From positions 1 to 64,000 of the forward strand of contig NZ_JAJVDH010000005.1 of NCBI RefSeq assembly GCF_022758145.1: a DNA stretch of 64,000 bases, given 5' to 3'. The translations under genes were made by a program, and so were the position numbers. Under the pieces are notes generated by a model that worked only from the letters and a program-made list of their open reading frames with translations, had not been told where the DNA came from and searched no databases. The DNA comes from Pontibacter vulgaris. GTDB taxonomy: Bacteria; Bacteroidota; Bacteroidia; Cytophagales; Hymenobacteraceae. Of this stretch, positions 1 to 8,717 are shown one piece after another. Within the stretch, counting starts at the first letter, position 1. Each line of letters opens with the position of its first letter.

Positions 1-45
1 CGCCGATGGTACTGGAGTCACATCCGGGAGAGTAGGTAGCCGCCA
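1..45 (+). rRNA. rrf: 5S ribosomal RNA, 3' end only
   Basis: The first bases match the 3' third of bacterial 5S rRNA: a GATGGTACTG segment followed by GGGAGAGTAGG and a closing GCCGCC. The 5' part lies outside the window, so an rRNA operon presumably ends here. A strong hairpin follows within 12 bases, as expected at the end of an rrn operon. The exact 3' end is estimated. Confidence 0.85.
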
Positions 46-56
46 ACCCATCAACC

Positions 57-89
57 AACACCCCTTGTTCTGCTTGAGCAAGGGGTGTT
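57..89 (+). terminator. rRNA operon terminator hairpin
   Basis: Positions 57-67 (AACACCCCTTG) pair perfectly with 79-89 (CAAGGGGTGTT) around an 11-base loop. It lies directly after the 5S tail. The T-run after it is weak. Confidence 0.8.
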
Positions 90-464
90 GCCGTTTATAC
101 CACCTGCTCATTGGGGCGTAGAAGGCAAAGCATCCCGCCACCTGCAATAGCCCAGGAGCAAGCCGGTCCAATACAAGCAGTTAGCGCTTTGCTAGTCCAA
201 TTCATCCACTTCATTATAGCAACAATAGGCTTCTACAACTTATAACAATGCTTACAATGCAAATCAAAACAAGTCGAAATAATATTAGTCACTTATTTTT
301 CGCTTATTGATCTATAGATATTATCCCTTTATCAAATTTCTACTTTAGACTAGTTACTTCCTGATTTCGGATTTAATTTATAGTTGTTATAGCAGACTTT
401 GCCATTACTCGTAAAAGCATCTTAATTGTTTGTAATTTTTTAAAGTGTTAGCTAACTTAAGTTC
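90..464. other. Intergenic region, no gene seen
   Basis: This 375-base stretch becomes very AT-rich to the right. I see no ORF, tRNA or strong hairpin. A weak promoter for the next gene may lie at TTTG (429-432) and TAACTTAA (453-460); its spacing of 20 is long and the -7 box is imperfect. Confidence 0.5.
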
Positions 465-2468
465 ATGGCATTGCTATATCCAACTTTCTTGTATGCTTTA
501 ATTGCTGCAGTTATTCCTGTAATTCTGCATCTTATTCAGTTAAGAAAAGCTAAGCGGGTTGAGTTTAGTAACGTAAAGCTTATACAGGTTTCAAAAGACC
601 TGACTGCAAGCCAGAAGAATCTTAAAGAATTATTGATTTTACTTTGCCGCATACTTTTTATAGTCTTTCTTGTTCTTGCTTTTGCACAGCCCTTTTTACC
701 AGCCCAGGAAAATGAAAGTATGACCGCTACTTCTGATGTTGTACTGGCTGTAGATAACTCCTATAGTATGCAGAATATCACAGCAGGCAAAGATGTTGGG
801 TTGTTAGCTTCAGCTGTAGATAGAGGTAAGTCAGTCATCAATCTTTTTCCTGCCAGTACTTCTTTTAGTGTTAATACGAATGGTATAGTAAGTAGTGGCG
901 CAAAACATAGTGCCGCTGATGCCGATAATGTATTGGACAATCTTGATTTCAGCGCTAAGCCGTCGCGGTTTCAAAATTTAAGTACTACAAATGAACACAT
1001 TTTTGTGCTTTCAGATTTTCAGAAGAATACCTTTACTCCTGCTTATCTTAGACAGTTAGATTCTCTATCGCAGGTTCATCTTGTTCCTTTACAAGCTGAA
1101 AGTATAAATAATGTTACCGTAGATTCAGTTTTCCTGGAAGATGAGTTTATTCGTGTGGGAGGTGATAATACGTTGCACATTAAAGTGTACAATGCGGGTA
1201 ATAATCCTGTTGATGGCTGCCCGGTTAAATTGTTTATTGATGAGAAGCAGGTAGCCGCTCTTAGTCTTGATCTTCCTGCCAAGCAGGTAACAGAGGCTAC
1301 CATTACTTTCGGGATACCCGGTGCTGGAAGTATGAAAAAAGCTTATGTTACCTTAGAGGATTACCCGGTCGATTTTGACAACACGTACTATTTTATTTTA
1401 TCTCCATCAGGCAGTATACAAATCTCTGAAATTAGCGATCAACCTTCCGGCAGTTTAAGTAAATTATACGGGCACGAACCATTTTTTAAAATCAATACAT
1501 TCGATGCCAAAAGTATAAATTATGGTACCGTATCAGCTTCTAACACTATTCTATTAAACAACCTACCTGTTATTTCAGCAGGTTTAGCTGCAACTGCTGC
1601 CAATTTTGTAAAAGCCGGTGGTACTTTAATAATACTTCCTTCTTCCTCTGGCGAACAGAGTAGTTATACTTCGCTTTTTGAGGCTTTGAGTATTCCAGCA
1701 ACATTAACAGGAACTTTAGATAATGTTGCTAAAACAGCGTTGCAGGCACCAGATCCTAAGAAGCCATTTTTTAAAAGTATCTTTTCTACTTTTGATCCCA
1801 AAATGCAAATGCCGTTAGCAACTCGTAGTTTAGCATGGTCCCGGGCATCAGAAGATATTTTAAAATTCAGGGGCGGCGCTCCCTTTTTATCTCGGTTTGA
1901 CAGAGGCAAAGGGCAAGTGTACCTGATGGCTTCGCCTCTGGACGATAAGTATAATGAGTTAATGAACCATGCATTATTAGTGCCCATAATGTACCGGATG
2001 GCCATTTTAAGTTATAAACAGGAGCAGCAATTAGCTTATTCGTTAGCAGGCGGAACGGTAAGTTTACCTGTTACAACCGTCAAAAAGGAAGGTATTTATA
2101 AGTTAGAGAAAGACAGCCTTTCGTTTATACCGGATCAGCAGGTACGGGCCGGTAAATTATACTTTGATATTCCCGCGGATATGGCCGATGCAGGGTTTTA
2201 TGACCTGAAATCAGATGGCGCAACTGTAGCCAAACTTGCTTTTAATTTTGATAAAAAAGAATCTTATCTGGAGCAATACACACCAGAAGAGCTAAGGAAC
2301 CTGCTGCCAAAAGGCAAGACGAACATACATGTTTACGACTATGGCGATAACTTTTCGGTGAAAGGAGAATTCGAAAAAAGATTTTTTGGCGTCAAGCTTT
2401 GGAAATATTGCCTAATATTGTGTCTGTTTTTCTTAATGGCAGAAATCGCACTTATTAGACTCCTCTAA
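465..2468 (+). CDS. BatA-type N-terminal domain protein with VWA-like region
   Basis: This 667-residue membrane protein starts with the conserved BatA N-terminal module (residues 1-80): a short membrane segment, a HLIQLRKAKRVEFSN-like cytosolic turn, then a second membrane helix. A MIDAS-like D97-N-S99-Y-S101 follows, as in von Willebrand A domains. A last membrane helix sits at the extreme C-terminus. Between them is a large, probably periplasmic region without recognisable enzyme motifs. Such proteins occur widely in Bacteroidota, often beside a dihydroorotase homologue as here; the stop is 1 base before that gene, so the two are almost certainly co-transcribed. The biochemical role is unknown. 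ATG start is well supported by the conserved N-terminus. Confidence 0.85.
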   Translation: MALLYPTFLYALIAAVIPVILHLIQLRKAKRVEFSNVKLIQVSKDLTASQKNLKELLILLCRILFIVFLVLAFAQPFLPAQENESMTATSDVVLAVDNSYSMQNITAGKDVGLLASAVDRGKSVINLFPASTSFSVNTNGIVSSGAKHSAADADNVLDNLDFSAKPSRFQNLSTTNEHIFVLSDFQKNTFTPAYLRQLDSLSQVHLVPLQAESINNVTVDSVFLEDEFIRVGGDNTLHIKVYNAGNNPVDGCPVKLFIDEKQVAALSLDLPAKQVTEATITFGIPGAGSMKKAYVTLEDYPVDFDNTYYFILSPSGSIQISEISDQPSGSLSKLYGHEPFFKINTFDAKSINYGTVSASNTILLNNLPVISAGLAATAANFVKAGGTLIILPSSSGEQSSYTSLFEALSIPATLTGTLDNVAKTALQAPDPKKPFFKSIFSTFDPKMQMPLATRSLAWSRASEDILKFRGGAPFLSRFDRGKGQVYLMASPLDDKYNELMNHALLVPIMYRMAILSYKQEQQLAYSLAGGTVSLPVTTVKKEGIYKLEKDSLSFIPDQQVRAGKLYFDIPADMADAGFYDLKSDGATVAKLAFNFDKKESYLEQYTPEELRNLLPKGKTNIHVYDYGDNFSVKGEFEKRFFGVKLWKYCLILCLFFLMAEIALIRLL

Positions 2469-2469
2469 C

Positions 2470-3741
2470 ATGAAAGTACTTCTCCAGGCAGCGCTTATTT
2501 ACCAACCAGCCTCCCCGTATCATTTACAACGGCATAATATTCTTATTGAGAACGGCATTATCACGTATGTTGGTCCGGAAGATCAGGAAGCTGACCGCAG
2601 AATTTCTATGGATGGTTTATGCGTGTCCTCTGGTTGGGTTGATATGCATAGTTTTGTGGGTGAGCCAGGGTTAGAGTATAAAGAAGATCTGGAATCGTTA
2701 GTAGCTTCTGCTGCAGCTGGTGGTTTTACAGAAGTACTATGCTTGCCTAACACAGAGCCCGTTGTACAGTCTAAAGGTGCCATCAGTTATATCAGGAGCA
2801 GGGCTGAAAGTTTGCCGGTTACGTTGTTACCTGCTGCTGCACTTACTGTAGATACACAGGGCAAAGACCTGACAGAAATGATTGACCTGCAACAGGCTGG
2901 GGCTATAGCTTTTACAGATGGTTTAAAACCTTTACAGGGAGCAGATGTATTGCTGAAAGCACTGCAATATGTACAGGTTTTTGATGGCCTGCTCATGAAT
3001 AAGCCGGAGCATACCCGCCTGACGGAGCACGGGCAGATGCATGAAGGTCTGGCCAGCACCCGCCTAGGGATGAAAGGCATTCCGGCACTGGCAGAAGAAG
3101 TGATGGTAACCCGCGACCTGCAACTCCTTAGCTATACAGGCGGCAGGCTGCATTTTTCGCTGATTTCTACAGCCGCATCTATAGAGCATATCCGGAAGGC
3201 AAAAGCAGCGGGGTTAAATGTAACCTGCGATGTAGCCAGCTATCAAACCGCTTTTACCGACGAAACCATACTTCCTTTCGATACAAATTATAAAGTAGCT
3301 CCTCCTTTCAGAAGCCAGTATGATGCAGACGCTATTAAAAAAGGGTTGCAGGACGGAACGATAGATGCACTGGTTTCGGCACACATGCCGCACGATACCG
3401 AAGCCAAAAACCTTGAATTCGACCTGGCTGATTTTGGTATAATAAACCTTGAAACTTCTTACGCTGTAGCCAATACATTTTTAAGCGATACACTTAATAC
3501 AGAAACTATACTTGTAAAACTCACATCAGGCCCACGCCAGGTACTGGGGTTACCAGAGCCGCAAATCAAAGTTGGCGAACCTGCCAACCTTACCATTTTC
3601 AATCCTGACCTGACCTGGACACCTACAGCCGAAGCGTGCAGATCGAAGTCTAAAAACTCACCGTTTTTCGGGCTGGAACTAAAAGGTAAGGTACTTGGCA
3701 TTATTAACAAGGGACAAATAGTTCTGAACCATTCTTTTTAA
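2470..3741 (+). CDS. Dihydroorotase-like amidohydrolase, probably inactive
   Basis: The 423-residue protein aligns end to end with class I dihydroorotases (GGFTEVLCLPNTEP, ARD-like region, DTNYKVAPPFRS). The residues that define the enzyme are changed. The HxH metal motif in DLHVHLREPG is DMHSFVGEPG (H60, F62; substrate Arg replaced by Gly). HCED is NKPE (177-180). CHVS is SLIS (230-233). The catalytic TDHAPH is SAHMPH (303-308), without Asp. It is therefore unlikely to make dihydroorotate. Known precedents are the non-catalytic PyrC' subunits that scaffold aspartate transcarbamoylase. A genuine pyrC should exist elsewhere in the genome. It forms a tight operon with the BatA-type gene. Confidence 0.85.
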   Translation: MKVLLQAALIYQPASPYHLQRHNILIENGIITYVGPEDQEADRRISMDGLCVSSGWVDMHSFVGEPGLEYKEDLESLVASAAAGGFTEVLCLPNTEPVVQSKGAISYIRSRAESLPVTLLPAAALTVDTQGKDLTEMIDLQQAGAIAFTDGLKPLQGADVLLKALQYVQVFDGLLMNKPEHTRLTEHGQMHEGLASTRLGMKGIPALAEEVMVTRDLQLLSYTGGRLHFSLISTAASIEHIRKAKAAGLNVTCDVASYQTAFTDETILPFDTNYKVAPPFRSQYDADAIKKGLQDGTIDALVSAHMPHDTEAKNLEFDLADFGIINLETSYAVANTFLSDTLNTETILVKLTSGPRQVLGLPEPQIKVGEPANLTIFNPDLTWTPTAEACRSKSKNSPFFGLELKGKVLGIINKGQIVLNHSF

Positions 3742-3803
3742 TATATTTATAGCTATATTTTTACAGCCGGGGCTAAAAGCCTTGCAGATTCGTACAAACC
3801 GGA

Positions 3804-4313
3804 ATGTTTAATCAAACAATTATAAGAGTCGGAATTCGCTATGGCGTAATGTGTGGCTTAGCTTGCTTTGGCATTTTATTGCTCCAGTACTTTTTGGGTT
3901 TTAACCCGCTGGGGGAGGTAGGCCGCTGGAGTTTCCTGCCCATGCCGGTTTTTTTATTCCTGGGCATCAGGTACTATAAACTCTTTAACGATACTGAGAT
4001 CGGTTTTTTGAAAGGCTTGCGCGTTGGCTTATCTATCTCATTTTACACGGCGCTAACGGCAGGCATGTTACTGTTCATACTTTTATACTTTGCCGGAGGC
4101 TCGCTTATACAGCAGTATGTAAGCGAAATGAAAACTACCCTGGAAGTTAACAAAGCTGAACAGATCAAAGCTTTGGGCCAGGATATGTATAACCAGAGCA
4201 TCGAAGCCCTGGATAATATTACGCCGTCGTTGTTGGCAACCTATGATTTTGTGAGCCGGTTATTAGTGGGAGGTTTGTTTTCTATTGTGGCAGCAGTTTT
4301 TTTCCGTAAATAG
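3804..4313 (+). CDS. DUF4199 family membrane protein
   Basis: This 169-residue protein has four hydrophobic segments (about residues 10-30, 40-57, 70-95 and 145-168) and a charged helical stretch between the third and fourth, the pattern of DUF4199 proteins in Bacteroidota. The function of the family is unknown. It is the first of two adjacent paralogues and lies 62 bases after the dihydroorotase-like gene, followed by two glycosyltransferases; this arrangement suggests a cell-envelope operon. The ATG has no clear ribosome-binding site, which is usual in this phylum. Confidence 0.8.
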   Translation: MFNQTIIRVGIRYGVMCGLACFGILLLQYFLGFNPLGEVGRWSFLPMPVFLFLGIRYYKLFNDTEIGFLKGLRVGLSISFYTALTAGMLLFILLYFAGGSLIQQYVSEMKTTLEVNKAEQIKALGQDMYNQSIEALDNITPSLLATYDFVSRLLVGGLFSIVAAVFFRK

Positions 4314-4335
4314 TTCACCCTCAATCCATAAACGC

Positions 4336-4872
4336 ATGAATGAAATGACTGAAGTAACCGAAAATCAACCTTCTGTAGCATCTGTAGCCCTGAAGTATGG
4401 CTTATTAGGCGGGCTCATAATTGTAATTTACACTGCCATACTTATGACATTAGGCATGGGCACAAACAAATTACTGGCCAGCCTGGGTTACATTATTATG
4501 ATTGCTGCGTTGGTTCTGGCCATGCAGAATTTCAAAAAAGAAAACCACGGCTATATGTCGTACGGGCAAGGGTTAGGAGTTGGTACGCTGGCATCAGTTA
4601 TTATGGGCCTGCTCGGAGGTATCTTTATGTATATTTATACTTCGTTCATCGACCCTAATTATATGGAAAGCATCATGGACCAGCAAATTGCAGACCTGGA
4701 AGCCAGAGGCATGAGCGACGAGCAGATTGATGCTGCCATAGCCATGACCGAAAAGTTCTCAAACCCGGCCATGACCATTGTTAGCTCGCTGATAGGTTAC
4801 TTAGTTATCGGATTTATTTTATCGCTTATAATCTCCGCCATCATCAAAAACAGACGGCCGGAGTTTGAATAA
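4336..4872 (+). CDS. DUF4199 family membrane protein, second copy
   Basis: The product is 178 residues with four membrane segments and the DUF4199 signature region (GYMSYGQGLGVG, then a glycine-rich helix, then a long charged loop). An upstream in-frame start at 4285 would add 17 residues overlapping the preceding gene; I prefer ATG 4336 because homologues begin shortly before the first helix. It shares topology with its neighbour at 3804, so the pair probably arose by tandem duplication. It is followed after 3 bases by a glycosyltransferase gene. Confidence 0.8.
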   Translation: MNEMTEVTENQPSVASVALKYGLLGGLIIVIYTAILMTLGMGTNKLLASLGYIIMIAALVLAMQNFKKENHGYMSYGQGLGVGTLASVIMGLLGGIFMYIYTSFIDPNYMESIMDQQIADLEARGMSDEQIDAAIAMTEKFSNPAMTIVSSLIGYLVIGFILSLIISAIIKNRRPEFE

Positions 4873-4875
4873 CAC

Positions 4876-5850
4876 ATGCAATACCCTTACGATATATCGG
4901 TTGTAGTTCCCCTGTTTAACGAGGAGGAATCGCTTCCTGAACTTGTGCGCTGGATCAAACGTGTGATGCACGCGCACGGGTTTTCTTACGAAATTATACT
5001 TGTTGATGACGGCAGTACCGACCGTTCCTGGGAAGTAGTTAACGACCTGGGCGCTGAAGATAATACGGTTAAAGGCATCAGCTTTAACCGCAATTACGGC
5101 AAGTCGGCAGCCCTTAACGAGGGATTTCAGCGCTGCACCGGCGAAGTGGTGATAACCATGGACGCCGACCTGCAGGATAGCCCGGACGAAATTCCGGCAC
5201 TTTACGACATGATCAAGCATCAGAAGTTTGATCTGGTAAGTGGCTGGAAACAAAAGCGCTTCGACCCGCTAAGCAAAACCATACCTACCAAACTGTTTAA
5301 CGCTGCTACCCGCAAACTATCGGGCATTAAGTTGCACGACTTTAACTGTGGCTTAAAGGCATACCGGCAGCTGGTGGTTAAAAGTATAGAAGTACACGGC
5401 GAAATGCATCGTTACATACCTGTAATTGCCAAATGGAATGGCTTTACCCGTATTGGCGAAAAAGTGGTGCAGCACCAGGAGCGCAAGTATGGCACTACCA
5501 AATTTGGCCTGGAACGCTTTGTTTACGGTTTCCTCGATCTGCTTTCTATTTCTTTTGTAAGCCGCTTTAAAAAGCGCCCGATGCACTTTTTCGGTACGCT
5601 GGGGACACTTTCATTTGTAGTAGGTTTGGGCATCACCTTCTGGCTTATACTTCAAAAGATCTTCCGCCTTTACCCGGAAGGCCGTGTGCGCGATGTGGTA
5701 GACCAGCCTTTGTTTTACCTTTCGTTGGTGGCCGTTATACTTGGTGCGCAGCTTTTCCTGGCCGGTTTTCTGGCCGAGATGATCTCAATGGCAGCCAGCA
5801 AAAAGAACGAATACCTGATAAGGGATAAGGTTGGCTTGCTGAAAAATTAA
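4876..5850 (+). CDS. Family 2 glycosyltransferase, GtrB/DPM1-like with two membrane helices
   Basis: The 324-residue protein carries the GT2 catalytic domain: VVPLFNEEESL near the start, DDGSTD at about 44-49 and the DxD-type MDADLQD at about 95-101. Two C-terminal membrane helices (about 236-258 and 278-302) give the architecture of enzymes that move a sugar from a nucleotide donor to undecaprenyl or dolichyl phosphate at the cytoplasmic face. The acceptor cannot be told from sequence. Its stop codon overlaps the ATG of the next glycosyltransferase by one base, so the two are translationally coupled. Confidence 0.88.
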   Translation: MQYPYDISVVVPLFNEEESLPELVRWIKRVMHAHGFSYEIILVDDGSTDRSWEVVNDLGAEDNTVKGISFNRNYGKSAALNEGFQRCTGEVVITMDADLQDSPDEIPALYDMIKHQKFDLVSGWKQKRFDPLSKTIPTKLFNAATRKLSGIKLHDFNCGLKAYRQLVVKSIEVHGEMHRYIPVIAKWNGFTRIGEKVVQHQERKYGTTKFGLERFVYGFLDLLSISFVSRFKKRPMHFFGTLGTLSFVVGLGITFWLILQKIFRLYPEGRVRDVVDQPLFYLSLVAVILGAQLFLAGFLAEMISMAASKKNEYLIRDKVGLLKN

Positions 5851-7001
5851 TGGCAAAGCGTAAGGTAGTAATTGTGGGGCCGGCTTACCCGCTTCGTGGC
5901 GGCGGCATGGCTACTTTTAACGAGCGGCTGGCTTACGCTTTCCAGGAGCAGGGAGATGAGGTGGAGATTGTAACATTCAGTCTGCAATATCCGTCGTTCC
6001 TGTTTCCGGGCAAAAGCCAGTACTCCGACGAGCCCGCACCGCAAGGCCTTCGCATTAAAGTGTTAATCAATTCCATTAACCCGCTTAGTTGGTTTAAAAC
6101 AGGCAACTATATCCGGAAGCAAAAACCAGATGTAGTTATTTTCCGGTATTGGCTTCCGTTTATGGGGCCAGGCCTGGGCACTATTGCCCGCATAATCAGG
6201 CGCAACAACCAAACAGCGTTGCTAGCCATTACTGATAACGTGGTGCCGCACGAGAAGCGCGCCGGTGATGTACCCTTTACCAGATACTTCCTTAGTGCCT
6301 GCAATGGGTTTATTACCATGTCGCGATCGGTGCTGCAGGATTTAAAGCGTTTTGAGCCTGCAAAGCCCGCCGTATACCTGCCTCACCCGCTGTACGATAA
6401 CTTCGGACCTGCCGAAAGCAAAGCAGACGCCTGCGCTGCCCTAAATCTTGATCCGAACTATAACTACATCCTTTTCTTCGGCTTTATCAGGGCTTATAAA
6501 GGCCTTGATTTATTGTTACAAGCTTTGGCCGACCCGCGCCTGCAGCAAAACCGAAGTATAAAATTAATTGTAGCCGGCGAGTTCTACGAGGATGCCACAC
6601 CGTACCATGAGCTTATCCGGAAGTATAACCTGCAGGATAATCTTATACTTCGCACTGACTTTATACCTAACGCCGAAGTGCGCCACTACTTCTGTGCTGC
6701 CGACCTGGTGGTGCAACCCTATAAACACGCCACACAAAGCGGGGTAACACAGGTTGCCTATCATTTCGATAAGCCTATGGTGGTAACCAACGTGGGCGGG
6801 TTGGCAGAGCTGGTACCAGACGGAGAAGTTGGTTATGTAGTGGAGCCCCAGCCGCAGGCCATTGCCAGTGCCATAGTTGAGTTTTATACTTCCGATAAAG
6901 CTGAGATACTCGCTCAGCATATTGCAAAGTATAAAAAGCGCTTCAGCTGGAGCACGTTTGTTGATGCTATTTACGCACTTGCAAAACAGGTTAAGCCGTA
7001 G
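5850..7001 (+). CDS. Family 4 glycosyltransferase
   Basis: This 383-residue protein has the GT-B fold signs of GT4 enzymes: a glycine-rich N-terminal loop (PLRGGGMATFNERLA), a central FFGFIRAYKGLDLLLQAL segment, and a C-terminal donor site with NVGGLAELVPDGEVGYVV. It probably transfers a sugar during glycolipid or polysaccharide synthesis together with the GT2 upstream, with which it overlaps by one base. No signal peptide or membrane helix is visible. Donor and acceptor are unknown. Confidence 0.88.
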   Translation: MAKRKVVIVGPAYPLRGGGMATFNERLAYAFQEQGDEVEIVTFSLQYPSFLFPGKSQYSDEPAPQGLRIKVLINSINPLSWFKTGNYIRKQKPDVVIFRYWLPFMGPGLGTIARIIRRNNQTALLAITDNVVPHEKRAGDVPFTRYFLSACNGFITMSRSVLQDLKRFEPAKPAVYLPHPLYDNFGPAESKADACAALNLDPNYNYILFFGFIRAYKGLDLLLQALADPRLQQNRSIKLIVAGEFYEDATPYHELIRKYNLQDNLILRTDFIPNAEVRHYFCAADLVVQPYKHATQSGVTQVAYHFDKPMVVTNVGGLAELVPDGEVGYVVEPQPQAIASAIVEFYTSDKAEILAQHIAKYKKRFSWSTFVDAIYALAKQVKP

Positions 7002-7096
7002 TATAGCAGGCTGTTAGTGCTTTCTGTCCTGTAGTTTCCTTACTTATTGCTATAGTATACTTTCTTTGCTTTTATAATCCCGCAACTCTAAAAACT

Positions 7097-7885
7097 ATGA
7101 GCTCAGAAAACTACATACTTATACTTGGTGCCACAGGCAACATTGGTGGTAAAATTGCGCAGGAACTTATACTTAAAAATGCTATGATAGGTGTAGCAGG
7201 CAGAAGCCGTCAGAAATTAGCCACATTTGCAGGTAAGGCGGAGCTACTGGAAGGCGATTTTAACGAGGATGCTTTTCTGCAACAGGCATTTTTTAAAGCA
7301 ACTTCGCTTTTTCTTACTGTACCCGATGATGCACTTGCCACACCTGCCGTTACCGCTCAGCGGCTTATTAATTTAATTCAAAGCAGCCCGATCAGGCATG
7401 TAGTAAACATCAGTAACTGCATTACAGAAAAGTATGGCCAGCCCACCAGGCTGGTAGCGTTTGAGCAGGAACTTAATAAAATGGGAAGTATAAACCTGCT
7501 GCACCTGCGTTGTGCCAACTTCTTCGAGAACCTGCACTGGGGCCTGCATACGCCTTACAAACCGGATCTGGCATTGCCTTACATCTCGTCTTACGAAGTT
7601 GCCTCTGTAGCCGCAACATATCTTCTGAACAGAGATTTTAGCGGCAATTCAGTGAAAGAATTAATGGGGCCACGGGATTATACCATGGCAGAGCTTGCCG
7701 CCGCAGCCGGCGAAGAGTATGTGCAGCTACCCTACACCGATAACAACAGGCATTTCTATAAAGGATTTAACGACGGCGATTTTAAAGTTACTCCACGTAC
7801 AGCATCCAATACCTCCCCGCTGTCAGAAAACAGGTTCACGCTGGAATATTTCCTGACCCACGACTTTGTGCAATCTGTAAATTAA
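7097..7885 (+). CDS. NmrA-like NAD(P)-binding protein
   Basis: This 262-residue protein opens with a Rossmann fold, GATGNIGG at about residues 10-17, and a GRSRQKL segment that would favour NADP. It belongs to the atypical short-chain dehydrogenase group of NmrA/azoreductase-like proteins, several of which bind cofactor without clear catalysis; the YxxxK pair of classical enzymes is not obvious. It is separated from the glycosyltransferases by 95 bases and probably transcribed on its own. The substrate is unknown. Confidence 0.75.
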   Translation: MSSENYILILGATGNIGGKIAQELILKNAMIGVAGRSRQKLATFAGKAELLEGDFNEDAFLQQAFFKATSLFLTVPDDALATPAVTAQRLINLIQSSPIRHVVNISNCITEKYGQPTRLVAFEQELNKMGSINLLHLRCANFFENLHWGLHTPYKPDLALPYISSYEVASVAATYLLNRDFSGNSVKELMGPRDYTMAELAAAAGEEYVQLPYTDNNRHFYKGFNDGDFKVTPRTASNTSPLSENRFTLEYFLTHDFVQSVN

Positions 7886-7999
7886 AACGCCGGACCAGAA
7901 GTTTTATACTTAAAATACCTTAGACTGCTTTCCTGAAGTATAAATACTGACGTTGGCGTTGCGATTACGTATCTAGTATAAATTCAGAGAGTTAGCACT

Positions 8000-8644
8000 A
8001 TGGGGATACATAAACAACTGCTGTTCTTACTAACAATTATACTTGGCCTGGGCCTTAGCAGCTGCGAGGATGATGATGACCCCAAAGGAACATTAGTGCC
8101 GGGCACTGAGGCTGATTTCTTTTTTCAGGGCAACTTAAATGGCAGCCTTATACTGCTGGAAGAAGGCGAGGACGATTATATCAGCACAACAGCAGCATCG
8201 AAAATTGTTACGGGCACCGGATGCTGGGAAATGCAGGACATTGTGCTGAAAAAAGAACTCGATGAGAGAAGATCGGTGCGTGTAACATTTATTAAAAAGT
8301 TTGCCGCCTGCCCTACACAATGCCCTGAACTGGAGCCTATACTAAGGCAGGGAAAGTATGGCTTTGGTAAGATAGCAACAACTATAGGCACAGAACCTGT
8401 AGAAGGTATTGTGGTTACATATACAGATCCTGACGGTAACGTATGGAGCACAGATAAAGGCACGGCAAGGCAACAGGGCAGCTTATTTTCAGTGACGGCA
8501 TTTAATAATAATACCATAGACAGCCAATCGCCTAAAATAACCGAAGCGCAATTTACGTGTATACTTTACGATGGCACCGGAAAGCAGCTTATCCTTAATA
8601 ATGGTAAAATTACAAGCCGTAGCCTTGATTGCAGCAAACTATAA
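8000..8644 (+). CDS. Lipoprotein of unknown function
   Basis: The product is 214 residues. It begins with a positively charged start, a hydrophobic run and a lipobox ending LSSC, followed by an acidic EDDDD stretch, which favours export to the outer membrane surface in Bacteroidota. The rest is soluble, with several cysteines (a CPTQCPEL motif near residue 105) that could form disulfides. I do not recognise the family. It ends 16 bases before a strong bidirectional terminator shared with purB. Confidence 0.7.
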   Translation: MGIHKQLLFLLTIILGLGLSSCEDDDDPKGTLVPGTEADFFFQGNLNGSLILLEEGEDDYISTTAASKIVTGTGCWEMQDIVLKKELDERRSVRVTFIKKFAACPTQCPELEPILRQGKYGFGKIATTIGTEPVEGIVVTYTDPDGNVWSTDKGTARQQGSLFSVTAFNNNTIDSQSPKITEAQFTCILYDGTGKQLILNNGKITSRSLDCSKL

Positions 8645-8660
8645 AGTATATATGGTACTA

Positions 8661-8700
8661 AACAAAACAGCCCATGTAAAACTACAAGGGCTGTTTTGTT
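8661..8700. terminator. Bidirectional terminator
   Basis: AACAAAACAGCCC (8661-8673) pairs perfectly with 8688-8700 over 13 bp. The A/T-rich flanks give T-runs on both strands, serving the lipoprotein gene and the convergent purB. Confidence 0.85.
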
Positions 8701-8717
8701 TTTAAGTATGCTGAAAT

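Noticed and set aside
90..464. Possible tRNA or further RNA after the 5S gene
   Set aside because: No TpsiC-like GGTTCGAATCC segment or cloverleaf stems were found.
4285..4335. Longer N-terminus for the second DUF4199 protein
   Set aside because: It would overlap the preceding gene and adds residues without membrane or family character; ATG 4336 fits better.
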